Source of the DNA: Sipunculus nudus
Taxonomy: Eukaryota > Annelida > Sipuncula > Golfingiida > Sipunculidae
Length of the DNA stretch: 64,000 bases
Direction of reading: 5' to 3'
Assembly (NCBI GenBank): GCA_026874595.1
Contig: CM049319.1
Span: forward strand, 64,100,417-64,164,416
Part shown: piece after piece, positions 26,601 through 39,900 of the stretch
How the letters are laid out: every line of letters begins with the position of its first letter
How positions within the stretch are numbered: the stretch's first letter is position 1
Translations under genes and position numbers: made by a program
Notes under the pieces: generated by a model
The model's database searches: none
Seen by the model: only the letters and a program-made list of their open reading frames with translations
What the model was told of the DNA's origin: nothing

Positions 26601-28888
26601 ACATGTGCACTTTTTTATGAAATTTTCTATGTTAGAGCACCATCAAACGGTCAAAAATAGGTCAACTGGGACAAAACGTGAACTTGATCTGTAACTGGTC
26701 ATTATCTGCCCACACACCCAAAATCAGGCCAATATCTGCAGGTATTGCGAAGAAAAGTCCGTACAAGTGTATTTGTCATGAAAATTTATATTTTACATGA
26801 AATTTTCTATGTTGAGGAGCTGTAAAACAGTCAAAAGTAGGTCAACTGGGACGAAATGCAAACTCCATCTGTAACTGGTCAATATCTGCCGACACACCAA
26901 AAATCAGGCCAATATCTGCAGGCATTTCGAAAAAAAATCTGAATATGTGTATTTGTCATGAAATTTCATATTTTTCATGAAATTTTCTATGTTTAGGAGC
27001 TGTAAAACGGTCAAAAGTAGGTCAACATGGACGAAACGCGAACTTGATCTGTAACTGATCTATATCTGCCCACACACCCAAAATCAGGCCAATTTCTGCA
27101 GGCAATGCAAAAAAAAGTCTGTACATGTGTATCTGTCATGAATATTTCTATTTTTCATGAAATTTTCTAAGTTTAGGTGCTGTAAAACGGTCAAAAGTAG
27201 GTCCACCGGGACGAAACTCGAACTCCATCTGTTACTGGTCTATATCTGCCCACACACCCAAAATCAGCCCAATATCTGCAGGCATTTCGAAAAAAAGTCC
27301 GTACATGTGTATCTGTCAAGAATATTTCTATTTTTCATGAAATTTTCTAAGTTTAGGAGCTGTAAAACGGTCAAAAGTAGGTCAACTGGAACGAAACGCG
27401 AACTTGATCTGTAACTGATCTATATCTGTCCACACACCAAAAATCAGGCCAATATCTGAAGGCACTGCGAAAAAAAGTCCGTACATGTGTATTTGTCATG
27501 AAATTTCATATTTTTCATGAAATTTTCTATGTTCAGGAGCCGTAAAACGGTCAAAAATAAGGCAACTGGGATGAAACGCGGACTCGATCTGTAACTGGTC
27601 TATATCTGCCAACACACCAAAAATCAGGCCAATATCTGCAGGCATTGCGAAAAAACATCTGTACATGTGTATCTGTAATGAATATTTCTATTTTTCATGA
27701 AATTTTCTAAGTTTAGGAGCCGTAAAACGGTCAAAAGTAAATCAACCGGGACGAAATGCGAACTCGATCTGTAACTGGTCTATATCTGCCCACAAACCAA
27801 AAATCAGGCCAATATCTGCAGGCATTGCGAAAAAAAGTCCGTACAACTGTTTGATTTCGGAATGACGGAAGGACAGACATGGGTAAAACTATATGCCCCG
27901 GCCACTTTGTGGCGGGGGCATAAAAAGTCCTCATATTAAATGTGGGTGAATACATGATTCTCAGACCTTGGGCCAATATGGCCTGATTTGAGAAGTGACT
28001 ACCATCAGGCCAAATACTGCACTGTGATGATTACAGCCATCAATACTTTTATACTGAACATAGTTAATAATTCTATACATAGCACTCTGAGAGAGTAATT
28101 TACACCATATAAAACAAATGAGCAATTCAAATTCAATAAATCCAAATTCCTCTGCTACCATTTAAGTTTCCCAGCTGCATGATAGGGAAATACAATTAAC
28201 AATGATAAAGTGGTAGACAAACTTCTCACCAGATAAATTCAACAAACATACCAGGAGATTTACCAATATATTTAGACATATTTTCTTCCCATGTTGTGGG
28301 TAACAAACATACTTTTGGTTTGTATTATTTATTCAAAGTAACCAGATATCTGTGTACACTGAGGCTCTGTCAGAAAGGAGGTAACTATTGTTTCATCTGA
28401 CAATGATATTGTCACTGTTATTTTTGTTATGAATCATTCTACCACTCTGAGCCAGTGGGCAGACTCTATAATCAACAAGTTATCTTCAAGGAAAAAACTC
28501 CTGCCATCAACTGTGAACACAATTGTGCCAAATGTTCATTATGATACATGAAATGACTGCTGAATAATTCTTTGCATTTTTGGTTATGTTTCCATGTGTT
28601 TGTAATATATGTATGTGTGTAATATACTGTGTAAATGCATGAAAAACTAGCAGTGTTCCCATGAGCTTGTATATGCATTTACTAATAAATGTATACATGT
28701 ATATTAGTACAGAGGAACTTGCAGGTCTTCCTCCAAGAGAGGGTGGAGTGACATCATTTTACCCTGAACAGCTGAGTTTACACAGACGCTGTGCATGAAA
28801 ATCAATCCTTTGGTGATTTTCATGCAAAAAACAAACACACTAAAGGATGCATGGAAACACCACAGTTACAAAATCATATGGGTGATTT

Positions 28889-28963
<75 letters not shown>

Positions 28964-30855
28964 GCACATGAAAACACAGCAATAGTGTCATAAGTAAGAC
29001 TGACAGTGATATAATATAATAATACACTGACCTTCCATCTGTGTTATAAACTCATGTTGAGTTTTCTTGTTATGTTTACCCTTAATTATTGATAATCTAT
29101 ATTTATTTGGAGTCTATATTGTATACTAACCTTGCTTGCAATCATGTAGGGAGGAATAACCTCCACGTTTTTCTCTTCCATTAGTTTACGACACTGTAAT
29201 GCGATGAAGTCACCGGCAAGAGGAGATTTTACAATACCTGGGTAAATGACAAGTGGATTCATAATATATTTACTACATTACAAATAGTCCATTTACCTTC
29301 TACAGTATTAATACAAAATAAACAAGATTTAGAAAAATAGTTGGATTTTACTCTATTTCAATACCCATTGAAACAGTTTTTCTGAAACTTAATGAAATAT
29401 TCTACTTGAAACATTATTTTATTATTTCTTAGTTTATGGTAGAACCCTTCTCTTTAAATATTCAAGACAAATAATTGGTAACTTTATGGTAAATTCTAAT
29501 AGTTATATTCTGAAAATATTTTATTTGCAATTTTAGGATAATTTGTACATTCCACCAGTTCAATACTGACTTAATACTTGGAATAAATTATTGGTAACAT
29601 CATGGTATAATCTACCAGTTACATTATTAGAACAGATAACTTGTAACTTTATGGTATGGTGTCTCACCTTGTTGGAGCACATAACCATCATACACTGGAA
29701 TAGCAGAAGTTAATGTGGCTCCACTGTCCAACACTAAACCTGTCGATCTTCCATTGGCAAAACTTGTAGTTATCAAGGAGAGTATAGTACTGGTACATTC
29801 AATGCTTAAACTATAACAGCATCACACGTAAATGCCATTGATCATGGTATCTACCTGACCACAAATTCTGAGTGATTTATAATGCCACAAGCAATTCCAC
29901 CAACAGATTTTAAATGGTGCTGATATAGGTACTGTATTTCAGAATGAGAATTAAAAAAAGTGGTGAATGTTTAGCTATGTGATCATATTTTCAACTGTGT
30001 TAAGCACCAAAATCCATGTGATATCTAAGCAAGAGCTTGCAAAGTTACAGTTTTGGTGGATACACTGGCATACCAAAGTGCTGTCATGAAGTGAGTACAT
30101 AAGAATTTTACTTGTTTAAGACTGAGTCAAAATGCAGTATGTATAACAGTTTACAAGAGACTTTTCTGGAACAAAAAAAATTAGCATATCTAACATCTGA
30201 CTGAATATATGTGTGGATCTGTGTAAATTTGTGCATGGTATTTTTTTCCTGGTAAAATACAGACAACTGATTAGCATGGTATTTTTTTCTTGGTTAAATA
30301 TAAACAACTGATTATTTGTAACTTTATGTTAGAGCATAAGTCATTTCAACTAATATTTTACATTTGAAATATTATTGATCAAATACCTTGACACATCTTC
30401 AGAGCTAATTGAAGCAATTTAACAGGAAATCAAAGGATACGCTGACAGTACAGCATTCTTGCACAGGAAGAAAGCTGGAATCTTGTATTTTTCAAACATG
30501 AGTTCTGTTAACTTTTCTCGTTTGGCTCGTACATTCCACTGTATAAGAAAAGACAAAACATATATTTATATACACAGCTTGTATATATATACGCATAAAA
30601 TAATGAAATTACTGAATACTGACATAAGTTAATGCAATATATAGTTAGAATATAATAGTGTATGTGTGTGAACCTTGTTTTTAAACCCAATGAAATACAG
30701 AGGAAAAGTGAGGATCCAATATACATTGTTGCTGCAATGGTTCTGCCTAATTCTAAACCCTGCACCATATACTTAACACAGGTGCTAACAATCAGAGAAA
30801 AAATAAAGTTCTAATAAAATTTACAAGCAATCATATTAATGCATAAAGGTAAAAA

Positions 30856-30902
<47 letters not shown>

Positions 30903-33900
30903 CTAAGTTGGTTCCAGTGCTTGCAGTATAGTGCTCGATACATCTAAGGTAGAGCAGATTAACTAAACGTTAAGCACGCCGCACCATTGTGTTATAACTC
31001 CGAGTTTCACGCCGCAGCATTGTGTTATAACTCCGAGTTTCATGCCGTTGCCGGTATCTGCACCCGGGCGATCATCAGATAACTGACGCTTGTTGGGGAC
31101 CCAGCTGTAACTGTTACTTTCTTTTTACACGGTTCGGTGGCTTCAGATGTCAGCATTTCGAAATTAATTCACTTCGCCCATTTAGTAGGATTATTGACTT
31201 GTTGCTTTTGTGGTGAAGTAGGCTGTATTTCTCCTCCATACAGAGATTACATTGGTCTATGGTTCGTTTCATTGTGTTAGTGTTGGATTATTTCATAGGT
31301 GGTAGAATATTTTATTTGTTTTCTCTTCAGGGTCCAAATGTGTTTCGGAAGTTCCATTTCTTTTTCATAACGTACACTGCGAAATGATTTTTTATGGATG
31401 TTGTACCGGGTTTTGAATGGGCCACTTGCCAATCCGATGTACTGAGCGGTCTGGTGTTCCGTTTTGACCGTCACTTTGTAAACAATATTGCTAGCAAGGC
31501 TATTCCTGTCTAAGGGACATGTGTTTTTCACCCTAAGTTGCAGTTTTTTTCGCTGGTTTCTTGGTTATTTTTTGCAGTGATTTCTTTGTTAAGCATCCAT
31601 TTCAATTCCGGAAACGGCGATATTGGACAACAAAGAAAGAAAAGAAACAGAGCTAGAAAGATAATTTGGTAAAACCCACCATACAGCAAGAACGTCAAAA
31701 CAAATGTCGGCTCACAATTCTTAAAACTGATAAAAAAACACTTCCCACGGGACAACAAACTACACAAAATCTTTAACAAAAATACAATCAAAATCTGCTA
31801 CAGTTGCATGAGAAATAAGATGCAAATAATACAAGCCCAGGGGTTCCTCTGGACAGTTTTTTTTTAGCCAGACAAGTGAAAAAAAAATTAGCCAACCAAG
31901 TTTTTTATTAGCCAAAACATGAAATTTTTAGCCATGTCCGAAAAGAAAGTTTAAATGAATGCAATATTCTTGAAGGCAATGATCTTTAATCTATATATAA
32001 ATCTAGTTGCATGTACATGTATGTATAATAATGTTTGAAAAGTGAAATAATAAAGTTCTGTTCATCACATTGTAACATTTGTATTGTACAATCTGTTCCT
32101 ATTAGACAACATTTAGCAATCTTCTTGTACAGGCACTGGCCCAAGCTTTAAAAGCTTCACTAAAGTTCATGCTTTCAATTTCTGGCCCTTCAATGATGAT
32201 TTTCATCAACCTATCCAAGTTTTCTGTTGCTAGTCTTGTCCGTGTTCTTGTTTTTATTAAGTTTTGCTGGCTAAAACCTCTTTCAACAGATACAGTTGAC
32301 ACTGGAATTGTGATGGCAATTTATGCAAGTTTTGATATCTGAGGAAAGTCCTCTGCATGTCCTACTGTTACAATTTTACAGAGGTGTTGCATATTTTGTG
32401 TGTTTCTGGCTAATGACCTAACAACCAGGCTTTTAAACTGGGCCAGCTCCTGCTCTGCACGTGTCTTGCTGAAGCCAGGAAGAAACTTGAAATGCTCACT
32501 AAGGAGCTGGATTGGACATAGCAGCCAGTACTCCCTTGTCTCCATCTTGCAGGAACCTTGTTTTCAGGTTTTCTGTTACAGTGCTAATAAACTTGTGACA
32601 ACAACTTATAGCCTCAGTTCTGTCCTTTTCAGAATCTCTGATAATATGAACATCCACTTTAAACTCGGAGGGGTTGGTTGGTGTCTGTGGAACATTTTCT
32701 TTGAATTTTCTGAAATTTGGCCCAGGATGCTTGTCCAGAAGTTCCAAAGCCTCAACACAACCTTCAATCTTGTCATTGATTATTGACACATCCAGGTTCT
32801 CTTTTTGAAATGATCTTGATAGCATGCAGAGCTGTGTCATAGCATCAGCCATAAATGATGCCACATGCAGGAATTTGTAGCTACTGCACTGCTTTAATAG
32901 GCCTTGTGCCTTTCCTGATTTGTCTTCCAGCAGAACTGAAAGCAGGGCTGAGTAATTTTTTAGCAGTGCATCAAGGGAACCTTCAAATGAGAGCCACCTT
33001 GTACCAAATACTTGATGAAACCTCTTAGATTTCTCAGTGTTACTAGCTGAATCTGCCTCTTTGATAAGTGCCTGCATGTCTTCAAGTCGGCCCATTTTTT
33101 GGGTGAATTTTCAAAATATTTGTACACAGTGTTAATGATATCCTGGAATTTTACCATATAGGGAATGCTGTCAGCTGCTTGGGCTGATGCTAGGGCTAGC
33201 CTGTGTGCAATACAATGGACAGATAACAAATAAGGAACTTCATTCCTTAATCTAGTGACTACCCCACTTTTGTGGCCAATCATGGTGGCCGCTCCATCAG
33301 TAGCAATCCCCACAAGGTATTCCAGAGGTAGACCCTTTTCCTTCAAAACCTCACGTACTGTGTCAAACAATGTTTCAGCATCTGCCTGTTTAACTCTTTT
33401 CACTGTAAGATAGTGAGTCTCCGGTATCCCATTGTGCACAAACCTAATGTACACAAGCATGTTCTGATTCACTGCCAAGTCAGTACTTTCGTCAATCATG
33501 ATACTGAAGTATGAAGCCTTTTTAAGTTTGTCACACAAATCTTCATCCAGCACTTGGCAAATGGCTCGTTGCATATCACAAACACTGCTGCTATGGGTGT
33601 AGTTTGTATGTTTGTCAACATCCAACTTGTGAAGAACTTCAACTCCCTGTAAAACACATCACGACCTAATATAATAAATATCCAGAAAAACTTATAATAT
33701 GAGTGATAATATGGGTATTTATAAGTTTGTTTTGTAAGCTTCACATTGTTTCCTACAAACGGGCTTCTAACTGTCATATGAATTATACGGAGTCCGCAAA
33801 TGAGTAATCAAACTGAGCTCAGTCACTTTACAAAATGATCACTACTACGCGTGTAAGTACGATCACTTGACAGACGGCAACTCGTGTAACTACCAGTTGT

Positions 33901-36900
33901 TTCAAGTTTTCTCACCAGGCGGCGATATCGGCGGGCCGAAAAGGGACAAGTAGCTGCACGTAAGTTGGAAGAAGACTCTACATAAAAAACAACCTATTAT
34001 CAGATAAGCTTTATTTGCTTAATACGTAATAAATATAGGAAAGTAATGAAGCGTTAAAATATATATGACCGAATACAATCCGAGCTCCCGTGCCCTCGTT
34101 CGGACCCGGTCACCCATCCAATAGTTAACCGTAGTCGACGACGCTTAACTATGTTGTTTCAGCCAACGGTATTACAATTGTACCACCACGCGTGCTTCCT
34201 CATATTACGTAAATATTATTGCTAAATATCCCGCGTGAATTGCACACGGGGGTATGCGCGTACCAAGGATGGTTTACGATATTGCTTAGTCACTGACACC
34301 CATTTGGAACTTTACCGCTTTACGATGTTTATATATTACGAAAAACGCATCTTTGTATCTTCAAACATTTTATTGCAAACAAGCCCAAGTTTGATATGGA
34401 TGCTCAGTGTAATAAGAATCTAGTCATATACAAACTGCGGTGCCCGCGAGAGACGGGCATTTCACCCAAACAACGTCAACAGAAAACATTGTCGGCAGCT
34501 GCGAAATTAGAGTACTTTTAGAAATTATGCTTTAAAAATATTTTTTGGGCCGAGAAATTAAAGGAACCGCTTAATTGGAATAAATATGGTATAAAGACAA
34601 ATTTTAAAGTGATCATCTAGGCTGATACATCATGTTTTAAATTACTAATACTTCGACGAAGTTTTCTGTCAAAGTATCACAAACCTGAGTGGAAAAACAC
34701 TTACTTGCAGTTTACAAAGTTTGTTCAGCTCAGGCAACAGATGATTTGGCAAGTGATGTTTTGCCAAAAAGTACACATTCCGTATTGCTGAGATCGCTGC
34801 CTGTTCATTTTTTCTCATAGCTCCAACCCTTGTCTGTTTGAGAGCGTCTGCCTGCTTCAGTTTTTCAATCGCTGCCTTGTGGCTGTGGTTTCCTGAAATC
34901 GGTATCATCGTTTGCATAACTTATGTCAGCATATAAGATTATACATGCTTCAAAGTAAGAATACAACATATGGATTCCAGGTAATTAGCGATAAGGATTT
35001 CCTATAATTAGTGTATTCTCATCGTACTTTGGATGTTTCATAACCTAAAAAAGCGTTAAAAACGTTTATTCAAACATCCAATGGACTACCTGTCAAACTA
35101 ATACGAAACATGCGTAGTGTTTACTAACAGTACACGATTGCTCTCCATATTTAGAGTTATTTACACGGAAGTGCTCCATTCATTGGCCTATGGCTTAATT
35201 ATTCAGTGACGTCTACATCAGAGTGTCACAATACGAGGCTATTGATCGATTGCACCGATCCCACCAGATAAAAATGCTCAGGAAAGTGTGGGAAAAGAAT
35301 ATATTGAACATTACCTTTGGAATTCAGGTGCTTGTTAATGTTGTCCATTTTGACACTTGTGCCCCTCGTGAACTAATTCGAAACTCCAGCTGCCATACAG
35401 TCCGCACATTTTATTTTGTGGTTGTCCCTATCGTAGACAATCCACGGGTATGATAATTTCCAAGAGGCCTGGAAATGACGCTTCGACTCTGTCTGACAGA
35501 TGTTCTGTTTCTTAGCATCATCATGACTTTGACCACTATTTTCTGTGCTAGTCTTGCCTGCTTCAAGACCCTCTGATTTGTCAGATGTTGATGTCTCACA
35601 AGATGCCTTACAGGCAGATGTCAATTCAACTTTTTTCGCTTTTTTTTGCGAGGCCTGTTCAGGTTCCGTCGACTCATATTCTTGACGTTTTCGTTTCACT
35701 CCAGAAGATGTAGTAGGTCCAGCAAAAAATGATGAAATCGCTGCCTGATTGGGTTTACTTTCTTTTTTATCGAGCTTGCATGGTCGACCCATTTTGCTGA
35801 ATGAACATGAGTGACTGTTGCCCGTGAATGTCAGCATTGGACTTATATACAATCTAGCGCAGGAGAACATTGCTTGACCACTGCTGGGCTGGGGAAGTTA
35901 ATTAATATTCAAGTATTTCCTGCATGCATAGGCCTTTGAAAAGAGCCGACTGACGCTCGTGACTGACGGATCTTTAATCTAATGGCTTGACCGGGGCGCG
36001 GGGGGTATGCATGCACGTGCTGTCTCAGTAGGAGAGGGCGGTAATTAGCCTTCTGATCTGGAAGTGGGTCTCGGGGGTGTGATTATGATATACACACTGC
36101 CGCTGTGAGACCAGAAAGAAAAAATTATCCATGGCTCAAGGCCAATGAAAATTCGCCAACAGTTTTTCGCCAGAGGAATTATTTATTAGCCAAAACAGTT
36201 TTATTTTCGCATTTGGCGAATTTTGCGAGCGCCAGCGGAACCCCTGCAAGCCCATAACAAAACAAGGGACCCATGGGTCATGGCGCTCAGCTGTTATATA
36301 TGATAAAAAATATGATTTGGGAAAGAGGCCCATGCTTGTTTTGTGTGGTGATAAATAAAAGCTTTATTATGAGTTGTTGCTGTTTAGCTTATGTATGATT
36401 TTGATAGTATCTTTGGACACAGGGAAGAGGATTGATTTCATTTATTTTATTAACAAATGGAGTGCTATTGTCACACAGATTTTGACTTGGCCATATAACT
36501 TATAAGCAGCACATATAATAAAAGAGTTTTAACTATTTATTAAATTTAATAACAAATATTGTGCCAATATAATTTTTATTTAAAAAAATAAGAAAATCAT
36601 ATGATTTTTTCAAATAAAATATAACTGAAATGATTATTGAAATAATAATGTAGAATATATTCATGAATGCTTTCATGAATACATTTTGAAATTATCTGCA
36701 CTGGTATTCAAATACTTTCATTTTTACCTGAATTCCCATTCTTATGCAATAAAATTTTTTAATGCAGTACCTATTCATATTCATATTCAAATACATTTGC
36801 AAAGCATTCATTCAGTTTATTCAGTTTTAGCCAAACAATGATGTTGAGAATCCAGAATATACAAAATGCACAAATTTAAATAATGATCATAAGTACCTGG

Positions 36901-39900
36901 TTTTATGGCTTTTATTTATATTAAAAAAAAAATAAAGTAATATATTCACTTTGGACTACTTTCACATCAACCTACACACTAGAAACAGTAGGAATCTAGA
37001 TTAATATTATCAACTGCATCTTTGTCTATCATTAATTTCCTTCATATGATCCCTAATGATTAGTAATGAATAATATGATTTATTTTTTTATCATTAAAAT
37101 TTCACTGAAAAATACCATAGGTGACTGCATGGTGTTATTTGGAATAACATTGACATTCTATCCATCCATAAAAGATTCTTACATCATCAGTAACTGCAAG
37201 TTAATTTTCTGTTACTCATCAACTAACAAATTCCTTTTCTATTAATTTTTCTTTAATTTGTTATAAAACAAGGGACCTATGGGTCACGACGCTCAGCTGT
37301 TATATATGATAAAAAAATATTATTTAGAAATGAGGCACATGCTGGTTTTGTGTGGTAATAAATATAAGCTGTATTATGAGTTGTTGTTGTTTAGCTTATG
37401 TATGATTTTGATAGTACCTTTGGAGACAGGGAAGAGGATTGATTTCATTTATTTTATTAACAAATGGAGTACTACTGTCACACAGATTTTGACTTGGCCA
37501 TATAACTTATAAGCAGAACATATAATATAAGAGTTTAACTATTTATTAAAAAAATTACAAATATTGTCCCAAATATAATTTTTATTAAAATAATAAGAGA
37601 ATCATATGATTTTTTAAAATGAAATATAACTGATATGATTATTAAAATAATATTAAAGAATATATTCATGAATGCATTCATGAATACATTTTGAAAGTAT
37701 TTGCACGAGTATTCATATACTTTCATTTTTACCTGAATTCCCATTCTTTATGCAAGAAATTTTATAATGGAGTACATAATCATATTCGTATTTAAATACA
37801 ATTACAAAGTATTCGCACCATGTCTGGTATTTATTCAGTTTTCACCAAACAATGATGTTGAGAATCCAGAATATACAAAATTCACACATTTAAATAATGA
37901 TCATAAGTACCTGGTTTTATGGCTTTTATTTATATTAAAAAATAACTGTAAAAAATTCATTTTGGACTTATTTCACATCAATGTACACACTAGACACAGT
38001 AGGAATCTAGATTAATATTATCAACTGCATCTTTGTCTATCATTAATTTCCTTCATATAATCCTTCATGGTTAGTAATGAATAATATGATTTACTTCTTT
38101 ATCATTTAAAATGAACTGAAAAATGCCATAGGTGACTGCATGGTGTTATTTGGAATATGTGACATTCTACCCATCGATACAAGATTCTTATATCATCAGT
38201 AACTGCAAGTTAATTTCCTGTTATTATAAACTAACAAATTCTTTTTCTATTTTTCTTTAATTTTTTATTAAAAACCAATAAAAATTTATTAATTTATTGT
38301 TTATTGTTATGTTGTTGGTTAAAACTACTAGATGAGTTGGGTTGAACACCTGGATCAACTGTGGCTGGCCATAAGCTGCCTGGATTCTCCCCTCAAGCGT
38401 GCATAATCTGATGAAAGGTCAACAAGGTCAACATACAGGTGACTCAAGAGGGGCTGGAGAGAGCCAAAGTCTGACAGGGTCTCATAAAAAACATTAATAA
38501 AAGCTACAATATTTGGCAAATTTCTTTCAGCTTTCTAAACTAAAAAGCTGAAATCCTTATGTGTGCATGATATGAAAATTATATCAACAGTGCTCACGGG
38601 AAACAAATGTGCCATGGTCACAGTTGGGCAAAATTTAAGGTACTAATTTTATATTTATACTAATAACTTATAAAATTTGAAAAATTCAGAACTAATTTTG
38701 GGTATTCAATTGAATCTTGATTAAATAATGTTACATCCCTGACAAAAAAAATCTCTAGCTTCAGCAATGCCCTTGATAAGGGAGTAAATATATTTCTTGA
38801 TTTTTTACAAAGTGCATTATGTTTGGGCCCATAACTTAAAAAAAATACACAATACTGACATCATTTCTGGCATGTGCATAGAAAATGTATAGAAAAATAT
38901 GTATATTATATATGATCAAAGTCAGATCAGTGGTTTTGATATTAGGCAGTCTTAAAGTGTAACAATGGGTTTTTAATGGAAAAATGAAGTTTTTCATTGA
39001 TATCTCGAAGGAATTAAGTCCTAGTGACCAAATTCTTGGCATGGTAGGGGAAATCTAACTGTATGCCAAATTTAAGGAACTTAGAGCTGAAGCTCGGGAG
39101 CTGAGCTCTAGCAAACTGCATAACACTAGCAATATGTGACATGGTGCTTGAAAACTTGAATAAAATCTACAGTTTTTGATCAACTGGTTTCAAATTTTTG
39201 GTGTTAACAGTTGAAATGCTAACAAAAACATGCTGTGAAAATTAAATCCACAGCAGTTACAGCAAAAAAACGTGCCATGGTCAAAGTTGGGCAAAATTTA
39301 AGGTACCAATTTTTTATTTTTGCTAATATTTTTAAAAATTTAGAAGATTTTGATCTAATTTTGGGTATACAATTTAATTTTGATTAATAAAAGTAATATT
39401 ACTGGAAAAAAAGTGCTTAGCTTTAACAAGTTTTGTGTTAAGTGATAAAATTTCTTTCCTGATTATTTACAAAATGCATTATGTTTGGGCCCATAACTTT
39501 TTTAAATTAAATAATACAGACCTAATTTCTGGCATGTACATAGGAATTATATAGAGGATTATTTATAGGAAATATGAGGAAAAACAGATGAGTGGTTTTG
39601 ATATTAGGCAGTCCTTAAGTGTGAAAATAGGTTTTTAATAAAAAATTGAGGTTTTTCCTTAATTTCTCAAAGGAATGAAGTCGCAAAGACCCAGTTTTCG
39701 GCTTGGTAGGAGATCTTGGGGACATCTAACATTATGCTGAATTTTGGATTCCTAGGTCTTACGGTTTCAAAACGTGCCACATCTACGGACGGACGGACGG
39801 ACGGACGGACGGACAGACGGACGGACGACGGACAATGGACCACGACTATAGCTCAGATGACTTATAGTCAGCTGAGCTAAAAACAATACAAAATTATAAA

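Noticed and set aside
32102-35792. Domesticated host gene of the ZNF862/ZMYM type
   Set aside because: Two in-frame stops, two frame shifts, terminal inverted repeats and a target duplication point to a dead transposon.
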